Part shown: positions 1 through 5,672 of the stretch, piece by piece
How positions within the stretch are numbered: position 1 is the stretch's first letter
Layout of the letters: every line of letters starts with the position of its first letter
Assembly (NCBI GenBank): GCA_016926575.1
Contig: JAFGOJ010000289.1
Span: 1 to 11,683, forward strand
Direction: 5' to 3'
DNA: 11,683 nucleotides
DNA from: Anaerolineae bacterium
Lineage (GTDB): Bacteria; Chloroflexota; Anaerolineae; B4-G1; DUEL01
Notes under the pieces: model-generated
Databases searched by the model: none
Told to the model about the DNA's origin: nothing
The model's input: the letters and a program-made list of their open reading frames with translations, nothing else
Made by a program: the position numbers and the translations under genes

Positions 1-74
1 CCGTCCACCTGCGAGGGAACGAGGACGAAGCCCTCGGGGGGCGGCCAAAGTGCGGTCTGTTGCGGTCGGATCAT
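1..74 (-). CDS. 5' end of an unidentified leftward gene (partial)
   Basis: Reading leftward from an ATG at 74-72, the frame stays open to the window edge and gives 24 full codons, beginning MIRPQQTALWPPPEGF and continuing VLVPSQVDG. An AGGAG ribosome binding site at 86-82 lies 7 bases before the ATG, and a good leftward sigma-70-like promoter lies further upstream at 117-144. Site, spacing and promoter together make this a credible gene start although the coding part is short. The product cannot be identified from 24 residues; no signal peptide or membrane segment is visible. It is divergent from the response regulator at 301 and could share regulation with it. Confidence 0.6.
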   Translation of the reverse strand, partial: MIRPQQTALWPPPEGFVLVPSQVD

Positions 75-81
75 TCAGCCA

Positions 82-86
82 CTCCT
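82..86 (-). promoter_or_regulatory. Ribosome binding site of the partial leftward gene
   Basis: The leftward strand reads AGGAG here, followed by 7 bases and then the ATG at 74-72. It is the main reason for accepting the short partial coding region at the left edge. Confidence 0.6.
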
Positions 87-116
87 GGTATGAGCGAATT
101 TACGTGCGTCCATTCA

Positions 117-144
117 ATTGTACGCAATGTGACCATCCCGTCAA
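117..144 (-). promoter_or_regulatory. Leftward sigma-70-like promoter
   Basis: On the minus strand, TTGACG (144-139) is separated by 16 bases from TACAAT (122-117). Each hexamer matches the vegetative consensus at five of six positions. Transcription would start near 110, giving a leader of about 36 bases before the ATG at 74. Its -35 box lies about 94 bases from that of the rightward promoter at 238-266, so the interval is a compact divergent control region. Confidence 0.6.
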
Positions 145-237
145 GACAACAAGCTGACAAAGATGTGACGTTTTGATTCGTGGCTAGAAACCACTGGCTG
201 CCTCAGGGAGCAAATGCCCCCCGCGGCGGGCGAAGGA

Positions 238-266
238 TTGACATATCTGCCAAAAGCGACTAAGAT
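238..266 (+). promoter_or_regulatory. Rightward sigma-70-like promoter of the response regulator
   Basis: A perfect TTGACA (238-243) is followed by an ideal 17-base spacer and TAAGAT (261-266), which matches the -10 consensus at four of six positions. Transcription would start near 273, about 28 bases before the ATG at 301. Because the promoter lies inside the in-frame upstream extension from the ATG at 214, it supports 301 as the real start. Confidence 0.65.
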
Positions 267-300
267 GATAGCGTATCCCTGCAACGAGGACAGATCGAAG

Positions 301-1014
301 ATGGAGAACAAAAAAGAACTACCCCGAATTCTCGTGATCGATGACGAGCACGAATTTCTTGAACTGCTGCAAGTCATTTTGGAGAACCAAGGATTCGACG
401 TCGTCACCACAACCGACCCGCTTGCCGGCCTGCGTCTGGCATACCAGGCTCGGCCCGACCTCATTCTACTGGACGTCATGATGCCCGACGTCGACGGATT
501 CGAGGTCTGTCGCCGCCTGCGCGACATCACCGAAGTCCCGATCATTTTCGTCACGGCAAAGAGTGCGCTAGAAGACATCGTACATGGGCTGTCGCTCGGA
601 GCAGACGATTACGTCATCAAGCCGTTCGCGCAGGCCGAACTTATCAGCCGCATCCGCGCCAACCTGCGCACGGAGAGCGAGGCGACCAAACCTTCCGGAG
701 ACGTCCTGTTTCCCGCCGAATCGATGATATTGGACTGCGGGCGGCGCGAGTTGACCATTGGCAGCCGCAAAGTCTACCTGCGCCCCAAAGAATTCGAGGT
801 GCTGCGGCTCCTGGTCCATCACGCCGGGAAGGTCCTCAGCACCGACGCGATCTTGCTCCAGGTTTGGGGAGCCGCACGCCTCGGAGAGGTGCACCTGGTC
901 AAACAGTACGTCTATCGCTTGCGATACAAAATCGAGTCCGATCCCGACGCGCCCCGCTACATCAAGACCGCTCGCAATTACGGGTATTACTTCGATGCCG
1001 AAGACCTGCTCTAG
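301..1014 (+). CDS. OmpR/PhoB-family response regulator
   Basis: This 237-residue protein is a standard two-component response regulator: a phosphorylatable receiver joined to a winged-helix DNA-binding domain. Receiver hallmarks are the acidic pair D14-D15 (VIDDEHEF), the phospho-acceptor D58 (LILLDVMMPDVDG), T85 and K107 (VIKPF). The OmpR-type output domain fills roughly residues 140-232, with the LRPKEFEVL helix near 160 and a closing RNYGYYF wing. All catalytic residues are intact. Start choice: ATG 301 has GAGGA 10 bases upstream (286-290) and lies just behind a promoter; an earlier in-frame ATG at 214 would place that promoter inside the gene. The histidine-kinase fusion starts 107 bases downstream on the same strand and is the obvious partner, though that gene has its own promoter. 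The target genes are unknown; the fusion gene's control region is a candidate. The receiver and DNA-binding assignment is very secure. Confidence 0.95.
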   Translation: MENKKELPRILVIDDEHEFLELLQVILENQGFDVVTTTDPLAGLRLAYQARPDLILLDVMMPDVDGFEVCRRLRDITEVPIIFVTAKSALEDIVHGLSLGADDYVIKPFAQAELISRIRANLRTESEATKPSGDVLFPAESMILDCGRRELTIGSRKVYLRPKEFEVLRLLVHHAGKVLSTDAILLQVWGAARLGEVHLVKQYVYRLRYKIESDPDAPRYIKTARNYGYYFDAEDLL

Positions 1015-1040
1015 CCCCCCCTTGATTCCCCCACCCTAAT

Positions 1041-1060
1041 TCTCTTTAAGAATCTCTTTA
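1041..1060 (+). repeat. Tandem TCTCTTTA direct repeat, possible regulator site
   Basis: TCTCTTTA occurs at 1041-1048 and again at 1053-1060, a 12-base period. The second copy ends 5 bases before the -35 box of the promoter at 1066-1093. OmpR/PhoB regulators bind head-to-tail half-sites with a pitch of about 11 bases just upstream of, or overlapping, the -35 box, so this is a plausible site for the adjacent regulator. The 12-base pitch is slightly long. The same stretch also forms a weak ATTCT/AGAAT dyad, so a different role is possible. Confidence 0.35.
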
Positions 1061-1065
1061 CCTGT

Positions 1066-1093
1066 CTGATACTCTTATTTGATACCGTATAAT
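1066..1093 (+). promoter_or_regulatory. Promoter of the sigma/kinase/FecR fusion gene
   Basis: A perfect TATAAT -10 box lies at 1088-1093. Sixteen bases upstream is CTGATA (1066-1071), a -35 box matching four of six positions. Transcription would begin near 1100, about 22 bases before the ATG at 1122. A consensus -10 with a weak -35 preceded by a direct repeat is typical of an activated promoter, so the fusion gene is probably expressed partly independently of the response regulator gene. Confidence 0.55.
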
Positions 1094-1121
1094 CATCATC
1101 GCACCCATAGAAGGCGCAAAA

Positions 1122-4100
1122 ATGAGTGAAATACAATTCGTGGAGAGCGCAAAAAGAGGAGACGAGGCCGCCTTCATCCAAATCTACGAGCACTATCACC
1201 CCGCAATTTATCGCTACATCTTCTACCGTGCCGAAGATATCGCCACGGCAGAAGAGCTCAGCGAGTTCGTGTTTGCCCGGCTGGCGGAACAAATCGACAC
1301 GCTCGCAGCCGATGGTTCCGACCTGCAAACGTGGCTCTATCGTACTGCGGAACGGTTCTATTCAGACCATTCGCGCACCCTCTCGCCCCAGACCCAACCT
1401 ACGGCTGCGCGAACCGCCAAGCCTTCTCTTTCCTCTCACCAACTAGCCGAAGCGACTGCCCTGTTGGCCGAAGACCAGCGGCAGGTGATCTTGCTGAAGT
1501 TCGTCGAAGGGCTGGACAACCAAACAATTGCGACCATTATGGGCAAGACTGTCCTGCGGATTCACGCACTACAGCAAGAAGCATTGGTCGCCCTGTCGAT
1601 GTCTCTCGCCTGGTACGAAGCGCTACAGACCCCGCGCCTCCCCCAGCGCCGCCAGGAAGAAATGGAGCAGTTCCTTCAGGATATTTTCCAAAACGTCAGC
1701 CACGAACTGCGCTCGCCGGTGACTCTGATCCAGGGAAACGTCGAGCTGCTGCTCTCCGGCCTGCTGGGGCCAATCCAACCCAGGCAGCGCAAGGCCCTCG
1801 AAGTCGTCAACCGGAGAGCCGAAGCGCTGGGTGAGGTGATCAGCAAGCTGACTACACCCCGCACCATCCCAGAAGAGGTGCTGACCATCGAGAGTATATC
1901 GATCCTGGAATGGATCAACGCCGCGACGAAGCGCTACCGCGTCAACGCCGAGGTCGCCGGAATCAAGCTGGAGACCAACATAGCCGCAGACGTGTCGACG
2001 ATGATGGGCGACCCGGCCTACCTGCGCGCAGGTCTGGCCCAGCTCCTGGACAATGCCATCAAGTTCAGCCCCTCCGGAGGCAGGGTCACGCTTCGCGTCT
2101 GGGAGCGAGAGGACTGGGTCTACGTCGAGGTGAAAGACCAAGGCATCGGCATCCCCCCTGAGCAACTGGACCGCATCTTCGACCCCTTCTGCCAGGCAGA
2201 CACGTCCACCACGCGCACGTTCGACGGCATTGGGCTGGGCCTGTCGGTGGTCAAGGCGGTGGCAGAAGCCCACGGTGGACGTGTGTGGGCCGCCAGCGCG
2301 GGGAAAGAGAAGGGAGCGACCTTCACAATGGCGCTGCCAGTCTCCCCCTCGGAGACCGCCCGCGCCGTTCCATCGCTCTCGAACCGACCCGGGCCCTCGA
2401 ATTTACACCTCTACCGCGCCCTGGAAACGTGCCTGAGCGCCATCGAAAAAGAGGGCGCGAGCTACGAAGACTGCCTCGCGCGCTATCCTGGATACGCCAA
2501 AGACTTGCAATGGCTGCTGAAAACAGCGGAAAACGTGCGCCGTACTTCCCCGCCCGCCCCCAGCCCTGCCGCCTTCGTGCACGGCAAAGAGCGTATGTTG
2601 CAGGCGATCAAAGAGAAAAAACGCCGCCAATCTGCCGAAGAAAGGCCCCTTTCCCATTCGGGGGCACGTATCGCAGACGCGCTCTACAAACATACCGAGC
2701 CTCCCAGCAAGCCCCATCGCGCGCCAGCTCTCAGGCCCGCCTACGCCATCGCGTTCGCCCTGGTCGCGGTCATATTCGCCGGACTGTTCTTCGTCTATTG
2801 GCAAAGCGGGAGTGTCAACCAACGCGCCGCCTTGAGCTACGTCAGCGGCCCCGTCGACATGATGACGCTGGGCAGCGCCTCCTGGCAGCCGGTCTCTCTG
2901 GGCAACCGGTTCGGCGTAGGGGACCGCCTGCGCACCGGGGAACACGCAACCGCGATGCTGGTCTTCCTCGATGGCAGCGTCGCCCGGCTGGACCCCAACA
3001 CAGACGTGACGATTGCACAGCTCAGCGCGCAGCGAGACGGCAGCAACCGCACCATCGTTCTATATCAGTTGGTAGGGCAGATGATCAGCCAGGTCGCGCC
3101 AGCCACCGGCAACCGCGCCCGTTTCCAGGTCATCACACCGGCCGCGTCCGCCTCGGCGCTGGGAACTCAGTTCCTCGTCGCCGTCGAAAGCGATGGCACG
3201 ACGCGCGTCACCGTAACCGAAGGCGTGGTCGACGTCTCGGCAGCAGGAGACAGCGTCGAAGTGCGGGCCGGCGAAGAAACCGAAATCGCCTCCGGTCAGC
3301 CGCCCATGCCTGCCGTCCACATCCCCGCCGAGCGCATCGCCGCGCTCTACCCAGAGGCCTGGGACCGCAGTTCGCTTCAATTCAGCAGCGGCTGCGCAGG
3401 CGATTGCGACCAGATCGGTGCGACCATCTGCAACGACCCGGGCGCCGAACGGATGGAGAGTGGCGTGCTCTGGGAGCTGTACTGGTCCGCCGCCGCTGCC
3501 CCCCAAGACGGCATTGTGCTCGCCAGCGGCGTCATCGAACCGCTGGCCCCCGGAGAGTGCCAGACCCTTTCGTACCACCCGCCGGCCGACCCCGCCGGCG
3601 CATCGGGGAATTTCATGTTCCGCGTCTACCAACGACCCGGTCACCCCGGCAGCGGTTCGACGTGGAGTATTGCGTGCAGCCTCGCTTGCACGCTCGAAAC
3701 GGCGGAACCCGTCGGTGTCCCTGAACCGACGCAGGCGTCGAGCCGCGCCGTGGCTCCTACCCCCACGCCGGGAGCAACCCTAATCCCCACACTCACGGTG
3801 CACGCATCCCCCACCCTCTCCCCGGCAGCAGAGACACCTCCCCCCTCCCTCCCCACAGAAACCGCGACGCCGCGCCCGCCTGAACCCACGGCGACGACAA
3901 CACCGCGCCCGCCTACAACAACCCCGACGTCCCTCCCGCCCTCCCCCACAGCGACGCTTCCCCCACCCACCCCCACAGCAACGGCAACGCCCGTGCCCCC
4001 TCCCACCCCCACACCCACGGGAGTCCCAGACGAGTGGGACCATAGCGCGCTCTACTTCGCCAGCGGTTGCGAAGGCGATTGCGAGCAAATCAGCGCTACC

Positions 4101-4382
4101 GTCTGCAACGAAATCAATGCCCAGAATATGGCCGGCCCCACGACCTGGCAACTCTACTGGGCCGCGTCGGGCAACCCAAGAGATGGTGTCGTCGTTGCCA
4201 GCGGCACCGTCAACCCGCTGGCCGCCGGAAGCTGCCAGGTGCTCGAACACGATCCTTCCAGCTCTGGAAATTATAGCTTCAAGGTCTACCAACGGCCCGG
4301 ACACCCCGGCGTCGGCGAGACCTGGAGCGGGACGTGTGAGCTGATCTGCGCATCCCGCAACGCCCGAACCCTGACGCAGTAG
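1122..4382 (+). CDS. ECF-sigma-like / histidine kinase / anti-sigma-like / FecR / TapA-like membrane fusion
   Basis: This 1086-residue protein runs in one uninterrupted frame from an ATG with AGAAGG 7 bases upstream. Residues 1-85 resemble ECF sigma region 2 (KRGDEAAF at 11-18, WLYRTAERF at 71-79). Residues 107-160 resemble region 4, with a recognition helix poor in basic residues. A histidine kinase core follows: HisKA with NVSHELRSP (H194), then HATPase_c with N311, DQGIGIP (339-345), RIFDPF (351-356) and GIGLGL (369-374). Residues 430-502 resemble the CLARYP domain of Chloroflexota anti-sigma-like proteins. One membrane span (540-559) follows a basic stretch, so the N-terminus should be cytoplasmic. 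Outside lie a FecR domain (565-720), a cysteine-rich domain (746-856), a Pro/Thr stalk (860-968) and a second cysteine-rich domain (971-1076). The cysteine-rich domains resemble TapA/YqxM from memory. Likely role: a surface sensor that phosphorylates the response regulator encoded at 301. Kinase and FecR calls are secure; sigma and TapA calls are moderate. Confidence 0.9.
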   Translation: MSEIQFVESAKRGDEAAFIQIYEHYHPAIYRYIFYRAEDIATAEELSEFVFARLAEQIDTLAADGSDLQTWLYRTAERFYSDHSRTLSPQTQPTAARTAKPSLSSHQLAEATALLAEDQRQVILLKFVEGLDNQTIATIMGKTVLRIHALQQEALVALSMSLAWYEALQTPRLPQRRQEEMEQFLQDIFQNVSHELRSPVTLIQGNVELLLSGLLGPIQPRQRKALEVVNRRAEALGEVISKLTTPRTIPEEVLTIESISILEWINAATKRYRVNAEVAGIKLETNIAADVSTMMGDPAYLRAGLAQLLDNAIKFSPSGGRVTLRVWEREDWVYVEVKDQGIGIPPEQLDRIFDPFCQADTSTTRTFDGIGLGLSVVKAVAEAHGGRVWAASAGKEKGATFTMALPVSPSETARAVPSLSNRPGPSNLHLYRALETCLSAIEKEGASYEDCLARYPGYAKDLQWLLKTAENVRRTSPPAPSPAAFVHGKERMLQAIKEKKRRQSAEERPLSHSGARIADALYKHTEPPSKPHRAPALRPAYAIAFALVAVIFAGLFFVYWQSGSVNQRAALSYVSGPVDMMTLGSASWQPVSLGNRFGVGDRLRTGEHATAMLVFLDGSVARLDPNTDVTIAQLSAQRDGSNRTIVLYQLVGQMISQVAPATGNRARFQVITPAASASALGTQFLVAVESDGTTRVTVTEGVVDVSAAGDSVEVRAGEETEIASGQPPMPAVHIPAERIAALYPEAWDRSSLQFSSGCAGDCDQIGATICNDPGAERMESGVLWELYWSAAAAPQDGIVLASGVIEPLAPGECQTLSYHPPADPAGASGNFMFRVYQRPGHPGSGSTWSIACSLACTLETAEPVGVPEPTQASSRAVAPTPTPGATLIPTLTVHASPTLSPAAETPPPSLPTETATPRPPEPTATTTPRPPTTTPTSLPPSPTATLPPPTPTATATPVPPPTPTPTGVPDEWDHSALYFASGCEGDCEQISATVCNEINAQNMAGPTTWQLYWAASGNPRDGVVVASGTVNPLAAGSCQVLEHDPSSSGNYSFKVYQRPGHPGVGETWSGTCELICASRNARTLTQ
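3357..4349 (+). repeat. Two diverged copies of a six-cysteine TapA/YqxM-like domain
   Basis: Within the fusion protein, 3357-3689 (residues 746-856) and 4032-4349 (residues 971-1076) encode two copies of one domain, about half identical by eye. Shared landmarks are the WD.S.L start, SGC.GDC, a W.LYW strand, DG.V.ASG and YQRPGHPG near the end. Six cysteines match in both copies: C758, C762, C770, C813, C852 and C856 against C983, C987, C995, C1038, C1072 and C1076. This suggests three conserved disulfides outside the cell. The order of motifs recalls Bacillus TapA (YqxM), an extracellular partner of TasA fibres; that link is from memory and unverified. Confidence 0.75.
3699..4025 (+). repeat. 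Low-complexity Pro/Thr stalk coding region
   Basis: This segment encodes residues 860-968 of the fusion protein, almost entirely proline, threonine, alanine and serine in PTPT, PPT and TATP units. It separates the two cysteine-rich domains and probably forms an extended, perhaps glycosylated, extracellular spacer. The C-rich DNA also creates glycine-rich reading frames on the other strand, which are not genes. Confidence 0.8.
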
Positions 4383-4424
4383 TCCCCCCCCATCCCATAT
4401 AGCCGCGCGTGACCGGCACGCCAC

Positions 4425-4453
4425 TTGCTCAATTCGCCAGAATGAGCTACCAT
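4425..4453 (+). promoter_or_regulatory. Candidate promoter of the metallophosphoesterase/M20 unit
   Basis: TTGCTC (4425-4430), a 17-base spacer and TACCAT (4448-4453) form a moderate sigma-70-like promoter, each box matching four of six positions. Transcription would start near 4460, about 26 bases before the GTG at 4486. The 103-base gap after the fusion gene contains no convincing intrinsic terminator, so some read-through is possible. Confidence 0.45.
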
Positions 4454-4474
4454 AGAGGCGTCGATCTCACCTGC

Positions 4475-4480
4475 AAGGAG
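4475..4480 (+). promoter_or_regulatory. AAGGAG ribosome binding site deciding the GTG start at 4486
   Basis: A perfect AAGGAG ends at 4480. Two in-frame GTG codons follow, at 4480 and 4486. The first overlaps the site itself and cannot be used with it, while the second sits 5 bases downstream, so translation should begin at 4486. Confidence 0.7.
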
Positions 4481-4485
4481 TGTGC

Positions 4486-5655
4486 GTGAACGACCCGACG
4501 CCGACCGACTCGAACCGCCGCCCCGATTGGCTCCACGTAGCCATCGTCTTCACCGAACTGTTGAGCGCTATCCCACCGCTGCTCATCACTCCCGCACTGG
4601 CCGGGATAGCCGCTATCGCTGCGTGGCCCTGGCGAGACCCGTCGCTGCAAATCGCCACCGGGGCACTCGTGGCCCTCGCCATCGCCACCGACGGCCTCTC
4701 TCTGTCCCTGCTCCCCCGCCACGAGCGATCCTTCGGCCCGGTCACGCCACCGCTGCTGGCGCTGGCACTCCTGCGCGCCACGCTCGCCTTTGTGACGGGG
4801 GCGCTCTGGCCGACATGGCCCGCCCTCGGACTGACGGCCCTGGGACAACTGGCGCTCACCGCTGCGCAGGTCTACGCCACCTGGATCGAACCCTTCCGCC
4901 TGACGACCACCTGCGAGACCCTGCGCACGCCTAAGCTGGAGCACGGCCCACCTCTGCGTCTGCTTCACCTGAGCGACGTCCACTTCGAGGGCTGGACCCC
5001 CCGCGAGCGCGCGCTGGTCGAACGGGTGCAAGGCCTCACCCCCGACCTGATCCTGATCACCGGCGACTACCTGAACCTGTCGTCGATCCAGGACCCCGCC
5101 GCTCAAGCAGGCGTGCGCGAGCTGTTAGCCCAGATCGCCGCCTGTGCCCCCACCTTCGCCATCACCGGCAGCCCACCCGTCGACCTGCCGGACGTCGTCC
5201 CCGCCATCTTTGCCGGCCTGCCCATCACCTGGCTACAGGACGAAACTGCCGACGTCCGCGCCTCGCACCACACCCTCCGCCTGGTCGGCGTGCGCTGCAC
5301 CAAACAGCGCGCCTCGGACGGCGCGCGGCTCCACCGCCTCCTGCCAGACGGCGCGGGCGACCGCTTCACCATCCTGCTGTACCACTCGCCCGACCTCATC
5401 CACGCCGCCGCCGAGATAGGCGTCGACCTCTACCTGGCCGGACACACCCACGGCGGACAACTGCGCCTGCCGCTGTTCGGCGCAGTCGTCACCAGTTCCG
5501 ACTTCTGGAAACAGTACGAAGCCGGGCGCTACCGGCACGGCCCCACCACACTGTACGTCAGCCGCGGGCTTGGCATGGAGGGCCTCGGCGCTCCCCGCGC
5601 ACGCTTCCTGGCTCCGCCGGAAGTGATCGTATGGGAGATAGAAGCCACACATTGA
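4486..5655 (+). CDS. Membrane-anchored metallophosphoesterase with altered GNH motif
   Basis: This 389-residue protein has an N-terminal membrane region (about residues 15-132, roughly four hydrophobic segments) and a calcineurin-like phosphoesterase domain from about residue 155. Its order resembles YkuE/YaeI-type phosphoesterases, some of which act on lipid-linked substrates at the membrane. Metal-site motifs visible are LSDVHFEG (D164, H166), ITGDY (D194), the YHSPD histidine H300 and AGHTHGGQ (319-322). The third motif, normally GNH[D/E], is replaced by GSPPV at about 228-232 although the flanking sequence aligns without a gap. The bridging Asn ligand and the catalytic His are therefore missing, so activity may be altered or absent. 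The start is the GTG at 4486, set by AAGGAG at 4475-4480. The M20 peptidase gene begins 17 bases after the stop, so the two probably form an operon. The substrate is unknown. Confidence 0.9.
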   Translation: MNDPTPTDSNRRPDWLHVAIVFTELLSAIPPLLITPALAGIAAIAAWPWRDPSLQIATGALVALAIATDGLSLSLLPRHERSFGPVTPPLLALALLRATLAFVTGALWPTWPALGLTALGQLALTAAQVYATWIEPFRLTTTCETLRTPKLEHGPPLRLLHLSDVHFEGWTPRERALVERVQGLTPDLILITGDYLNLSSIQDPAAQAGVRELLAQIAACAPTFAITGSPPVDLPDVVPAIFAGLPITWLQDETADVRASHHTLRLVGVRCTKQRASDGARLHRLLPDGAGDRFTILLYHSPDLIHAAAEIGVDLYLAGHTHGGQLRLPLFGAVVTSSDFWKQYEAGRYRHGPTTLYVSRGLGMEGLGAPRARFLAPPEVIVWEIEATH

Positions 5656-5672
5656 AAGGAGACCCCAGACAA

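Noticed and set aside
214..300. Longer response regulator starting at the ATG at 214
   Set aside because: The extension contains the TTGACA-17-TAAGAT promoter, has no conserved receiver residues, and the ATG at 301 has its own GAGGA site directly before the receiver domain.
1600..1700. Assembly error fusing a separate sigma gene to a kinase gene
   Set aside because: The frame is continuous across the junction, with no stop, internal ribosome binding site with start, or repeat there. It cannot be fully excluded without read data, but nothing in the sequence supports it.
2285..3724. Long rightward arginine-rich open frame of 479 codons inside the fusion gene
   Set aside because: It is an out-of-frame reading of GC-rich coding DNA with low-complexity Arg/Pro content and no domains; the overlapping frame has clear kinase and FecR domains.
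3641..4018. Leftward glycine/valine-rich open frame opposite the Pro/Thr stalk
   Set aside because: It is the antisense reading of the C-rich low-complexity stalk; composition explains the open frame and there is no ribosome binding site.
4383..4424. Intrinsic terminator after the fusion gene
   Set aside because: Only a 5-bp GCGTG/CACGC stem is present and no T-run follows, so the evidence is too weak to call.
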